This document shows, piece by piece, positions 15,699 through 24,547 of a stretch of 59,614 nt of DNA (position 1 is the first letter of the stretch; every line of letters begins with the position of its first letter). This DNA is from a bacterium UBA3756 (lineage in GTDB: Bacteria > Bacteroidota > Bacteroidia > Bacteroidales > Bacteroidaceae): contig DFGG01000105.1 of NCBI GenBank assembly GCA_002371695.1, positions 1-59,614 on the forward strand. The letters run 5' to 3'. Both the position numbers and the translations under genes were made by a program. Below the pieces are notes generated by a model. It saw only the letters and a list, made by a program, of their open reading frames with translations. It searched no databases and was not told where the DNA came from.

Positions 15699-17819
15699 AT
15701 GAAGAAACTACTATTCTTATCAACACTCATCATGGCTTTTGGGGCTTATGCCGAAGCTAAGAAACAGAAACAACTTACCGAGAAGGACATGGGCGCCTAT
15801 CTCTTCACCTATTTCAACGACCCAACGCACGCTTTGTTTATGGCCATCAGCTACGACGGCTATACTTTTACGGCTGTCAACAATGGAGAACCCATCATTT
15901 CGGGCGATTCCATCGCTGATCAGCGAGGAATCCGCGACCCTCATATCTATCGCGGACCTAATGGAAAATTCTATATTGCCATGACCGATCTCCATGTGTT
16001 TGGCAAGCAGATGGGACTTCGCACTACTCAGTGGGAACGTCCCGACAAATACGGCTGGGGCAATAACAGAGGCTTGGTGCTGATGGCCTCAGAGGACTTG
16101 ATCCACTGGACACACCATGAAGTAAGAATCGATGAACTCTTCCCCCAAGCATTCGGGGAAATCGGTTGTGCGTGGGCACCACAGACCATCTGGGATCCGA
16201 CCGTCGGCAAACCGATGGTATATTTCACCATCCGCCAACACGCAGGCGGGCGTACCAAATTATATTATAGCTACGCCAACGAGGACTTCACGACATTGGA
16301 AACGGAACCTCAACTGCTCTTTGAATATCCCGACGAAAAGATACAGGTGCTTGATGCCGACATCTGCCCTATGCCCGACGGCCGCTACTTCATGACCTAT
16401 GTAGCGCAGGAGAATCCAGGGGGCATCAAGTATATGATTTCCGATAAAATCAACCATTTCAACGATTATCACGCTGAACAAATCGATGGCGAGGATCGTG
16501 GCTGTGAAGCCCCCAATGTATGGAAGCGCATCGGTGAAAAGAAATGGGTCGTAATGTATGATATCTATAGTGTTAATCCCCATAACTTCGGATTTGTTGA
16601 GACCTCAGATTTCAAGACCTTCAAGCCCCTTGGACGTTTTAATGAGGGTGTGATGAAGGCTTCCAACTTCTCCTCACCTAAGCACGGAAGCGTAATCCAT
16701 ATCACTAAGGCTGAAGCCAAGCGATTGGAGAACTACTGGAACAATCGCCAAAAAGAGCCCAAGATGATCCGCCCGGGTGAGATATGGCCTGATAATAGTG
16801 GTCGCCATATCAATGCGCACGGTGGCGGCGTGATGAAATACGGTGATACCTACTATTGGTTCGGCGAGAACAAGTGCGACACAACCTCTGCCGCCATGAT
16901 TGGCGTGATGTGCTATTCCTCAAAAGACCTCTACCACTGGAAGAACTGCGGCGTTGCCCTTTACGTGAGCGACGAAAAGGGAAATGACATCGAGCGCGGT
17001 TGTGTATTGGAGCGTCCTAAGGTCATATATAATAAGGTGACGAAGAAATTCTGTATGTGGTTCCACCTTGAACTGAAAGGCAAGGGCTATAGCGCAGCCC
17101 GTTATGGTGTAGCCGTCAGCGACAAGCCTGAAGGTCCCTATAAGTTCCTCTACTCCCAGCGCGCCAACGCTGGCACCTGGCCCGTTGAATTTGGCCAAAA
17201 CGACTTAGCCATCGTCGATACGCTCGACAAAGACCACTTCAAGGAGTGGTGGAAACCCGACTGGTATAAGGCCATTCAGCAAGGACTATTCGTGAAGCGC
17301 GATTTCGGTACAGGACAGATGGCGCGCGATATGACCCTCTATATCGACGATGACGGCAAGGCCTACCATATCTTCTCTTCGGAAGACAATCTGACGCTCC
17401 ACATTGCTGAGCTCACCAGCGACTATCTACACCATTCCGGACGCTACACCCGTGTAGCCCCCGGCGGACAAAACGAGGCACCCGCCATCTTCAAGAAAGA
17501 CGGAACTTACTGGATGATTACATCAGGCTGTACAGGATGGGCTCCCAACAAAGCCCGCATGTTCTCTGCCCCAAGTATCTGGGGACCTTGGACTCAGCAC
17601 GACAATCCTTGTCGCGGACCAAAGGCTGATATCACCTTTGAAGGACAATCGACATTCATCCTGCCCTATGGCAGCCAGTTCATCTTCATGGCAGACATCT
17701 GGCGCCCCAAGCATCCGAGTGATGCCCGCTACATCTGGTTACCCATCGAATTTGAGGACAATAAGCCCATCATTAGGTGGCGCGACGCATGGGAAATCGA
17801 TGAAATCGGGCAAAAATAA
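15699..17819 (+). CDS. Secreted two-domain glycoside hydrolase family 43 protein
   Basis: The 706-residue protein has a signal peptide (1-20) and two five-bladed-propeller GH43 modules. Module 1 (about 30-350) has the classic triad: base Asp80 in RDPH, the Asp near 219 in DADICPMPDG, and the acid Glu near 270 in EAPNVWK. Module 2 (about 365-700) begins RHINAHGGGVM where a base Asp would be expected, keeps ARDMTLYIDDDG and EAPAIFKKDG, and has a Gln in FEGQSTFILP. Loss of the base Asp is known in exo-beta-1,3-galactanase-like GH43 subfamilies such as GH43_24. The protein may trim arabinose and galactose from arabinogalactan; the substrate is inferred. It is the first gene of the PUL, with its own operator-promoter. 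Confidence 0.85.
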   Translation: MKKLLFLSTLIMAFGAYAEAKKQKQLTEKDMGAYLFTYFNDPTHALFMAISYDGYTFTAVNNGEPIISGDSIADQRGIRDPHIYRGPNGKFYIAMTDLHVFGKQMGLRTTQWERPDKYGWGNNRGLVLMASEDLIHWTHHEVRIDELFPQAFGEIGCAWAPQTIWDPTVGKPMVYFTIRQHAGGRTKLYYSYANEDFTTLETEPQLLFEYPDEKIQVLDADICPMPDGRYFMTYVAQENPGGIKYMISDKINHFNDYHAEQIDGEDRGCEAPNVWKRIGEKKWVVMYDIYSVNPHNFGFVETSDFKTFKPLGRFNEGVMKASNFSSPKHGSVIHITKAEAKRLENYWNNRQKEPKMIRPGEIWPDNSGRHINAHGGGVMKYGDTYYWFGENKCDTTSAAMIGVMCYSSKDLYHWKNCGVALYVSDEKGNDIERGCVLERPKVIYNKVTKKFCMWFHLELKGKGYSAARYGVAVSDKPEGPYKFLYSQRANAGTWPVEFGQNDLAIVDTLDKDHFKEWWKPDWYKAIQQGLFVKRDFGTGQMARDMTLYIDDDGKAYHIFSSEDNLTLHIAELTSDYLHHSGRYTRVAPGGQNEAPAIFKKDGTYWMITSGCTGWAPNKARMFSAPSIWGPWTQHDNPCRGPKADITFEGQSTFILPYGSQFIFMADIWRPKHPSDARYIWLPIEFEDNKPIIRWRDAWEIDEIGQK

Positions 17820-17890
17820 CGATTTGTTCCATTAAAATCACAATGTGGAGACCTTGATTTAAATCAATTCTCCTACCTTTGCACCCAGAA
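17820..17890 (+). promoter_or_regulatory. PUL operator-promoter, copy 2 (before susC)
   Basis: This duplicate of the element at 15610-15680 begins directly after the GH43 stop codon. The palindrome TTGATTTAAATCAA is at 17854-17867 and TACCTTTG at 17874-17881. Seven mismatches separate the copies; none is in the palindrome or the -7 element. The susC gene and the genes after it therefore have their own regulated start, independent of GH43. Confidence 0.8.
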
Positions 17891-17956
17891 TTCGCAACTC
17901 TTTTCATATTGAAGATTTATTCTTACTAACAATAATTTAACTTAAAGAACATCTAA

Positions 17957-20900
17957 ATGAAGTATGCTAATTTGATCAGTCCATCAAGAAAACTATGTTT
18001 TGCGATGGCATTGGCAGCAGGAATGGTCGCCATTCCATTGCCAACAATGGCAAACCAGGCCGTTCAGAATGTCCAACAAAGTGGTGTCGTGAAAGGGCAG
18101 GTTGTTGACAAGAGTGGTGAACCGATCATCGGTGCCACCATCAAAGTGAAAAACATCGAAAACGTTGGAACAGTTACCGATTTCGACGGAAACTTTGAAC
18201 TGAAATCTGTCCCAACAAGTGGTACGTTGGTCGTCTCTTACATCGGCTACACCACAAAGGAAATGGCTTACAGAAATGGCCAAACCTTGAAAGTTACCAT
18301 CGAGGAAGACAGTGAGACTCTGCAGGAAGTAGTAGTTGTCGGTTATGGTACCATGCGTAAGAAAGACCTGACAGGTTCTGTAGTTCAGATTGACCCCAGC
18401 AAGCTGGCTGACCAGAACCCGGGAAGTGTTCAAGACCTGCTTCGCGGTACACCAGGTCTGCAGATTGGTTTCGACTCTTCAGCTAAAGGCTCTGGCGCCT
18501 CTATCCAGTTGCGTGGTCAGAACTCTCTTTACACCGACGGTTCCCACAACTCACCACTTATTATCTTAGACGGTATGCAGTTCGCTGGTGAGCTCTCTGA
18601 GATCAACCCAGACGACATCGAACAGATTGACGTGTTGAAAGATGCCTCTTCAGCTGCCATCTACGGTGCTAAGGCTGCCAGTGGTGTCATCATCATCACC
18701 ACCAAGAAGGGTAAGGAGGGTAAGCCGGTCATCAATGTCAGTGTGAACCTCGCAGCCAACACCAAGGCCGCCTATCGCGACGTATTCGGACCTGATGCTT
18801 ACATGAAGTATCGTGAAGACTGGTTCAAGGCTCAGACCTATGGTTATCGTGAGGACGGAACCTGGGGCTACTATGGAAAGGACAGTGGCATACCCGCCGG
18901 TTATTATGATAACGTGAACAATATCGGTCAGTATGGCATCACACAAGATCAGTGGGCCAGCAATGGTCCTAAAACGTTACAGGCAGGGGAGTCGATGCTG
19001 AGCCTCTATGCCCGTCGTATGGGCTTCGATGCTGATGCCGCCCTCGTCATGGAGAACTTCTTGGCAGGAAAGACCTATAACTGGGAAGACGCTACTTTCC
19101 GTACAGGTTTTAACCAGGACTACAATGCCAGCATCTCGGGTGCTACAGAGAAGGTAAACTACTACTTAGGTTTCGGTTATCTGAAGAACCAGGGTGCCAT
19201 CCAGGGCGATGACTACAAGGCCTATCGCGCCAACATGAAGATCAATGCCAAGATCACCAACTGGCTGGAGATGGGTGCCAACGTGAACTTCCAGGACCGC
19301 AGCGACACCTCAAGCCCCGTGCCCTTAAAAGACAACTACTGGGAAGACAACCAGTTGCGCGAGTCGCCCTACGCTTCACGCTATACCGCCGACGGAAGCG
19401 AGCAGCAGTATCCCCGTACCGGCAATCCTACCAATGGTGGTTACAACTATCATTTCCAGCAACAGTATATCGGCCTTCAGAAAGGTTACACGGTGCTGAA
19501 TACCATCTTTAATGCTAAGGTGACATTGCCTTATGGATTCACCTACCAGTTTAACATCGCACCGCGCCTGCAGTGGTTCTACGACCGCTATCACATGTCG
19601 GCAGAACTGCCAAACAGTGATCCCGCTACCCGTGGTGTGAACCGCAACTCTTCAAAGACTTACAACTGGAACTTGAACAACACCCTGACCTGGGATCGTA
19701 CGTTCAACGATCTGCACCACTTCACCGTAACACTCGTTCAGGAAGCTGAAGAGAACAAATACTGGAGTGACAACATCTCTGCCCGTAACATCACACCTAC
19801 CGACGTGTTAGGTTTCCACTATATCTCTGGTGCCAACAAGGAGCAGAGCTCATTCGAAACCAACGACACCCACTACACGGCAGCAGCTTATCTCGGACGT
19901 CTGTTCTACGGATTCATGGATCGCTATATGCTGACTGCAACAGTTCGTCGTGACGGTTACTCAGCTTTCGGACAGAACAATCCTTGGGCAAACTTCTGGT
20001 CACTTGGTGCCAGCTGGGTTCTCTCAGAAGAGAAGTTCGCTCAGGACTGGAAATGGCTCAACATGGCTAAGCTGCGTGTCAGCTACGGTACCAACGGTAA
20101 CCGCTCGCTGAAGGACACCTACCTGGCACTCTCCAACCTGGCCAACGGCGGACTTTATGCCTACTACAAATACGGCTCCACATCGCAGGAGGTGCTCAAC
20201 GCCCTGCAGGTGAGTCGTCTGGGTAACCCCAACCTGGAGTGGGAGAAGACCTCTTCATGGAACTTCGGTCTCGACTTCTCTGTACTCGACCGTCGTCTCT
20301 CGGGTAGCATCGACGTCTACCACAAGCGCACCCACGACATGATCATGGCCCAGCGCCTGCCTAACTTCACAGGTTTCTCAAGCATCACCACCAACCTCGG
20401 TGAGGTGACCAACACCGGTTTCGAGATCACGCTGCGCTCAGTGAACATCGATCAGGAGAACTTCAAGTGGAACACCTCTGTAGGTTTCTCTTACAACAAG
20501 AACAAGATCAAGCACCTCTATTATGAGTATGACGAGAACGGCAAGGAGTTAGACGACACCAGCAATGGTTGGTTTATCGGCAAGCCTATCGGTGAGATCT
20601 GGTATTGGGAAACTGATGGCATCTGGCAGGCCAACGAGGCTGATCAGGCTGCTTTAGTCAATCAGAAGCCTGGTGACCCGAAAGTGGTTAACGTCTGCAC
20701 TGATGATGATAAGATTCTGGAAGACGGTACACGCGTACCTGTCTATAACGATAAGGACAGAACCTATCAGGGCACAACTCAGCCGCCCATCTACTGGAAC
20801 ATGCGTAACGACTTTGAGTTCTTCAAGGACTTCACCTTCTCGTTCTCTATGTACAGCTATATGGGTCATAAGAGCCGCGCAGGCTACTGGCTGAATGGCG

Positions 20901-21241
20901 ACAACTCTGGTTCGATGTTCACCCAGACCTGCAACACCTACGAGAAAGAGTACTGGACCCCGGAGAACCCCACCAACGAGTACGGTCGTCTGAATGCTGT
21001 AGGCCCATCAGGTGTTACTGGTATCGAGAAAGTATATAACCGCAGTTTCGTACGTTTGGACAATATCACACTGGGTTACACGCTTCCAAGGAACCTGACT
21101 AACAAATGGGGTATCCAGCGTGTACACGTTACTGCCGGCATCAATAATGTATTCACTATCGATGGCTGGGAATATGGTGATCCTGAGACAGGTGGCTTTG
21201 CCAACCGTCAGTTCCAGTTCGGTCTGAACGTAACACTTTAA
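17957..21241 (+). CDS. SusC-family TonB-dependent outer-membrane transporter (first PUL)
   Basis: The 1094-residue protein has a signal peptide (about 1-32) and a carboxypeptidase-D-like regulatory domain (about 47-128, GATIKVKNIENVGTVTDFDG). A TonB-box region (LQEVVVVGYGTMRKKDLTG) leads into the plug (about 130-255, ending AIYGAKAASGVIIITTKKG). A C-terminal beta barrel completes it. It imports oligosaccharides across the outer membrane with the SusD partner encoded 46 bp downstream. A regulated promoter lies at 17820-17890, and the leader is about 70 nt. Confidence 0.95.
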   Translation: MKYANLISPSRKLCFAMALAAGMVAIPLPTMANQAVQNVQQSGVVKGQVVDKSGEPIIGATIKVKNIENVGTVTDFDGNFELKSVPTSGTLVVSYIGYTTKEMAYRNGQTLKVTIEEDSETLQEVVVVGYGTMRKKDLTGSVVQIDPSKLADQNPGSVQDLLRGTPGLQIGFDSSAKGSGASIQLRGQNSLYTDGSHNSPLIILDGMQFAGELSEINPDDIEQIDVLKDASSAAIYGAKAASGVIIITTKKGKEGKPVINVSVNLAANTKAAYRDVFGPDAYMKYREDWFKAQTYGYREDGTWGYYGKDSGIPAGYYDNVNNIGQYGITQDQWASNGPKTLQAGESMLSLYARRMGFDADAALVMENFLAGKTYNWEDATFRTGFNQDYNASISGATEKVNYYLGFGYLKNQGAIQGDDYKAYRANMKINAKITNWLEMGANVNFQDRSDTSSPVPLKDNYWEDNQLRESPYASRYTADGSEQQYPRTGNPTNGGYNYHFQQQYIGLQKGYTVLNTIFNAKVTLPYGFTYQFNIAPRLQWFYDRYHMSAELPNSDPATRGVNRNSSKTYNWNLNNTLTWDRTFNDLHHFTVTLVQEAEENKYWSDNISARNITPTDVLGFHYISGANKEQSSFETNDTHYTAAAYLGRLFYGFMDRYMLTATVRRDGYSAFGQNNPWANFWSLGASWVLSEEKFAQDWKWLNMAKLRVSYGTNGNRSLKDTYLALSNLANGGLYAYYKYGSTSQEVLNALQVSRLGNPNLEWEKTSSWNFGLDFSVLDRRLSGSIDVYHKRTHDMIMAQRLPNFTGFSSITTNLGEVTNTGFEITLRSVNIDQENFKWNTSVGFSYNKNKIKHLYYEYDENGKELDDTSNGWFIGKPIGEIWYWETDGIWQANEADQAALVNQKPGDPKVVNVCTDDDKILEDGTRVPVYNDKDRTYQGTTQPPIYWNMRNDFEFFKDFTFSFSMYSYMGHKSRAGYWLNGDNSGSMFTQTCNTYEKEYWTPENPTNEYGRLNAVGPSGVTGIEKVYNRSFVRLDNITLGYTLPRNLTNKWGIQRVHVTAGINNVFTIDGWEYGDPETGGFANRQFQFGLNVTL

Positions 21242-21287
21242 GAGAAGGTAAAAACAGGTCAAACAGAAAAAGAAAAAACAGAAAATT

Positions 21288-23312
21288 ATGAATACCAAGA
21301 ATATATTAAAAGGTAGCTTGGCAATGGTTGCTATGACCTCGATGATGGTCGGCTGTACGTCTGACTTCCTGGAGCAGGATCCGCTGTCATTCTATGAGCC
21401 AGCAGCTACCTATAGCACCGAGGCTGGTCTTCAGGCCGCTCTGGCGCAATGTGACAAGCAGTTGAAAACCTATCGTATCGATGGTAACTGGAACAACGTA
21501 GGTATCTTTACGAACTACCTGATGTCGGATGTAGGTATGTATGCCAAGACCGATATGGGTGGTGGTTTCCAGGACAACTTCGATGCCAAGCTCACACCGA
21601 CCTCTGGTATGGCTGGCGGTGGCGATGCCAACTATATGCAGCGCTTCTGGGATCAGGGCTTCAATATGGTGAAATACGCTAACACCATCCTTTCATATAT
21701 AGACAACGTAAAAGGCCTCGATGATGCTACACGCGATGCCTACAAAGGCCGCGCCTATTTCCATCGCGCCTATGCCTATTATAACCTCGCCTTGCAGTTT
21801 GGTGACATCCCCCTCATCACGAAGCTCATCAGCGTACCTAAGCGTAACTACACCTCTACCAGCAAGGAAGCCATCTTCCAGATGCTGGTTCACGACCTGG
21901 AGTTTGCTGTACAGCACGTACCGTCACAGTCAAAGATGTCGTATGTAGGTCAGGTCAATCAGGAAGGATGCATGCATCTGCTCGTGAAGTGCTACCTCGC
22001 TGTCGGTGAGTATGCCAAAGCAGAGCAGGTCGCTACAGACCTGATCAACAATCACGGCTTGAAGCTGATGACCGAGCCTTTCGGGACCTGGCAGCCTTCA
22101 GGTGCTGAGGATACATGGAAGGTGACCCGCAACGTCGTATGGGACCTGCATCGTACTCCCAATATCGCCGACCCTGCCAACAAGGAGACCATCATGATGA
22201 TTTCGAACTCCAACGACCAGGACTTCACCACTTATAACGTGATGCGTGCCTGTTTCGCCCACTGGAGCAACGGTATCATCCGCGACCCTCACGGACTGGG
22301 TGGCCCTGGACAGAACATTGCCCGTAACAATGGTGACTACAACGCAGAACTCGACTGGGTGCGTGCCGCCGGACGTGGTATTGCCGTCAACCGTACCTCC
22401 TACTTCTACAATAAGACCATCTGGATGTACGATGGTGAATACGACTGGCAGGACCTGCGCCACAACCGTGAGGTCGGCAACTGGATGGAGATGGAGGACT
22501 TCAAGTACAATAACCGCAAGTCTGACTGCTACGGAAAGAACTATCAGCTCTACGCCACAGAAGACTACGTAGATCCCTCAGATCCTTCAAAGGTGCTCGT
22601 ACACAAAGGCGATATCCTTTGCTCTGACACTATCCGTAGCTGGTATCCTACACCGCTCTATCAGTTATATATCCTCGATACACCGAATGAAAACAACATG
22701 GGTGCCAACCAGTTCCAGGGAGCATCAGGTAAGGGTGCCAATGGCGATATGTACCTGTTCCGTCTGGCTGAGACTTACCTGCTCCGTGCAGAAGCACGTC
22801 TCTATCAGAAGAACGCAACAGGTGCCGCAGAAGACGTGAATGCCGTTCGTAGGCGTGCAAATGCCAAGAAGATGTACACCACCGTCAATATCGGTGATAT
22901 CATGGCAGAACGTGCCCGTGAGCTCTATCTGGAGGAGTTCCGTCAGGCAGAGATGGTTCGCGTGAGCTGGTGTCTGGCCCGTAGTGGTGTGGCTGACGAA
23001 TGGGGTAACACCTATGACCTCAGCAACTGGGACAAGCAGGAGGGTACCGATCTGAATGGTGGCAGCTACTGGTTCCGTCGCTGCACTACCTACAACGTAT
23101 TCAATCACGACTATGGAAAGGGACAGCAGGGTAACCAGACCTTCGAGTACAAGATCAACAAGCACAATTTGTTCTGGCCTGTTCCCAACTCAGCCATTAC
23201 TGCCAACAACAAAGGCCAACTACGCCAGAACTATGGTTATGACGGCTACAGCGAAAACATTCCTATGTGGACCAACTGGGAAGATGCTGTGGCTGATGAG
23301 GACAGGAACTAA
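21288..23312 (+). CDS. SusD-family starch-binding-like lipoprotein (RagB/SusD)
   Basis: The 674-residue surface lipoprotein has a lipobox ending MVGCTSD (Cys23) and the N-terminal SusD start DFLEQDP. Helical TPR-like repeats follow, including the RAYFHRAYAYYNLALQFGDIPLI block. The C-terminal RagB domain contains LRAEARLYQ and RARELYLEEFRQAEM. It covers the mouth of its SusC barrel and binds glycan. It is longer than average SusD proteins. A hairpin with a T run follows the stop at 23376-23408, before the enzyme genes. Confidence 0.94.
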   Translation: MNTKNILKGSLAMVAMTSMMVGCTSDFLEQDPLSFYEPAATYSTEAGLQAALAQCDKQLKTYRIDGNWNNVGIFTNYLMSDVGMYAKTDMGGGFQDNFDAKLTPTSGMAGGGDANYMQRFWDQGFNMVKYANTILSYIDNVKGLDDATRDAYKGRAYFHRAYAYYNLALQFGDIPLITKLISVPKRNYTSTSKEAIFQMLVHDLEFAVQHVPSQSKMSYVGQVNQEGCMHLLVKCYLAVGEYAKAEQVATDLINNHGLKLMTEPFGTWQPSGAEDTWKVTRNVVWDLHRTPNIADPANKETIMMISNSNDQDFTTYNVMRACFAHWSNGIIRDPHGLGGPGQNIARNNGDYNAELDWVRAAGRGIAVNRTSYFYNKTIWMYDGEYDWQDLRHNREVGNWMEMEDFKYNNRKSDCYGKNYQLYATEDYVDPSDPSKVLVHKGDILCSDTIRSWYPTPLYQLYILDTPNENNMGANQFQGASGKGANGDMYLFRLAETYLLRAEARLYQKNATGAAEDVNAVRRRANAKKMYTTVNIGDIMAERARELYLEEFRQAEMVRVSWCLARSGVADEWGNTYDLSNWDKQEGTDLNGGSYWFRRCTTYNVFNHDYGKGQQGNQTFEYKINKHNLFWPVPNSAITANNKGQLRQNYGYDGYSENIPMWTNWEDAVADEDRN

Positions 23313-23375
23313 TTAAGGCCTTTTCGTTCATACAACAATAATAGGTTAGTAGTTAGCATTTTTTACAATGGCGGA

Positions 23376-23408
23376 GGGGCAGTCTGCGCGACGTAGGCTG
23401 CCCCTTTT
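23376..23408 (+). terminator. Terminator or attenuator between susD and the enzyme genes
   Basis: The stem GGGGCAG/CTGCCCC (23376-23382 with 23398-23404) is followed at once by TTTT. It stands in the 119-bp gap inside an otherwise co-directional gene cluster and has no promoter of its own downstream that I can see. It probably lowers read-through to the catabolic genes relative to susCD. Confidence 0.75.
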
Positions 23409-23431
23409 AAGAAACTAAAACAAGAACTATT

Positions 23432-24547
23432 ATGAGAAGACTTTTTATCGTTATCGCCGTTCTATTCACGCTGACACTTCAGGCCAGAAAGTGGACGACG
23501 GATGAAGTAAAAGACGTCATCCGGAAGGCAAACACCTACTGGCAGGCCAACAATCCTGCCGAAGTGCGCTCGTTCTGGGACAACGCTGCCTATCACACGG
23601 GCAATATCGAAGTGTATAAGCTCCTGAAAGACCAGAAGATGCTCGACTACAGCATCCGCTGGGCAGAGCATAACGACTGGAAAGGCGCCACCGAGGCTGA
23701 TCCTGCGAAATGGAAATACAAGAACTATGGCGAGGGGCCGGAGTTCGTGCTCTTCGGCGACTGGCAGATCTGTTTCCAGACGTATATCGACCTCTATAAC
23801 CTCGCAGCCGACGAGAAGAAGGTGGCTCGTGCCAAGGAAGTGATGGGCTATGAGGCAGACTCAAAAGCCAACGACTACTGGTGGTGGGCCGATGCACTCT
23901 ATATGGTCATGCCTGTGATGACGAAGATGTACAAGTTGACAGGCGACACCAAGTATCTGCGTAAGCTCTACGACAACATCCTCTACAGCGACAGCATCAT
24001 GCTCGACACAGAGACAGGTCTCTACTTCCGTGATGGGCGCTATGTCTATCCGAAGCACAAGACGGAGGCCGGCAAGAAAGACTTCTGGGCACGTGGCGAC
24101 GGTTGGGTACTGGCAGGACTGGCCAAAGTGCTGCAGGACCTGCCTGAGACTTACGTCCGTCAGCCCTTCTTCGTAGAGAAGTTCACCAATCTCGCCCGTG
24201 GTGTAGCTAAACTCCAACAACCGGAAGGCTACTGGACCCGCTCCATGATGGATCCTCAGCAGGCACCCGGCCCTGAGACGAGTGGCACGGCGTTCTTCTG
24301 CTACGGTCTGCTCTGGGGTGTCAACAACGGCTACCTCCAGAAAAAGGAGTTTGCACCCGTCATCGAGAAGGCCTGGAAATACCTCACGGAGATGGCCCTT
24401 CAGGAGAATGGCAAGGTGGGCTATGTACAGCCCATCGGCGACCGGGCTATCCCAGGACAGGTCATCAATGCCGACTCTCAGCAGAACTTCGGTGTAGGTG
24501 CCTTCCTGTTGGCTGCATGCGAATACTGTAGATATATCAGCCGATGA
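23432..24547 (+). CDS. Glycoside hydrolase family 88/105, unsaturated uronyl hydrolase
   Basis: The 371-residue protein has a signal peptide (1-18), the (alpha/alpha)6 pattern and usual length of GH105/GH88. Typical motifs are the YWWWADALYMVMPVMTKM block near residue 149, with the catalytic-type Asp, and WARGDGWVLAGLAKVL near 221. Members remove the delta-4,5-unsaturated uronic acid left by polysaccharide lyases. The lyase-like heparinase II/III protein encoded immediately downstream (ATGA overlap) could supply that substrate. GH105 is favoured over GH88 by overall resemblance to YteR-type proteins. Confidence 0.88.
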   Translation: MRRLFIVIAVLFTLTLQARKWTTDEVKDVIRKANTYWQANNPAEVRSFWDNAAYHTGNIEVYKLLKDQKMLDYSIRWAEHNDWKGATEADPAKWKYKNYGEGPEFVLFGDWQICFQTYIDLYNLAADEKKVARAKEVMGYEADSKANDYWWWADALYMVMPVMTKMYKLTGDTKYLRKLYDNILYSDSIMLDTETGLYFRDGRYVYPKHKTEAGKKDFWARGDGWVLAGLAKVLQDLPETYVRQPFFVEKFTNLARGVAKLQQPEGYWTRSMMDPQQAPGPETSGTAFFCYGLLWGVNNGYLQKKEFAPVIEKAWKYLTEMALQENGKVGYVQPIGDRAIPGQVINADSQQNFGVGAFLLAACEYCRYISR

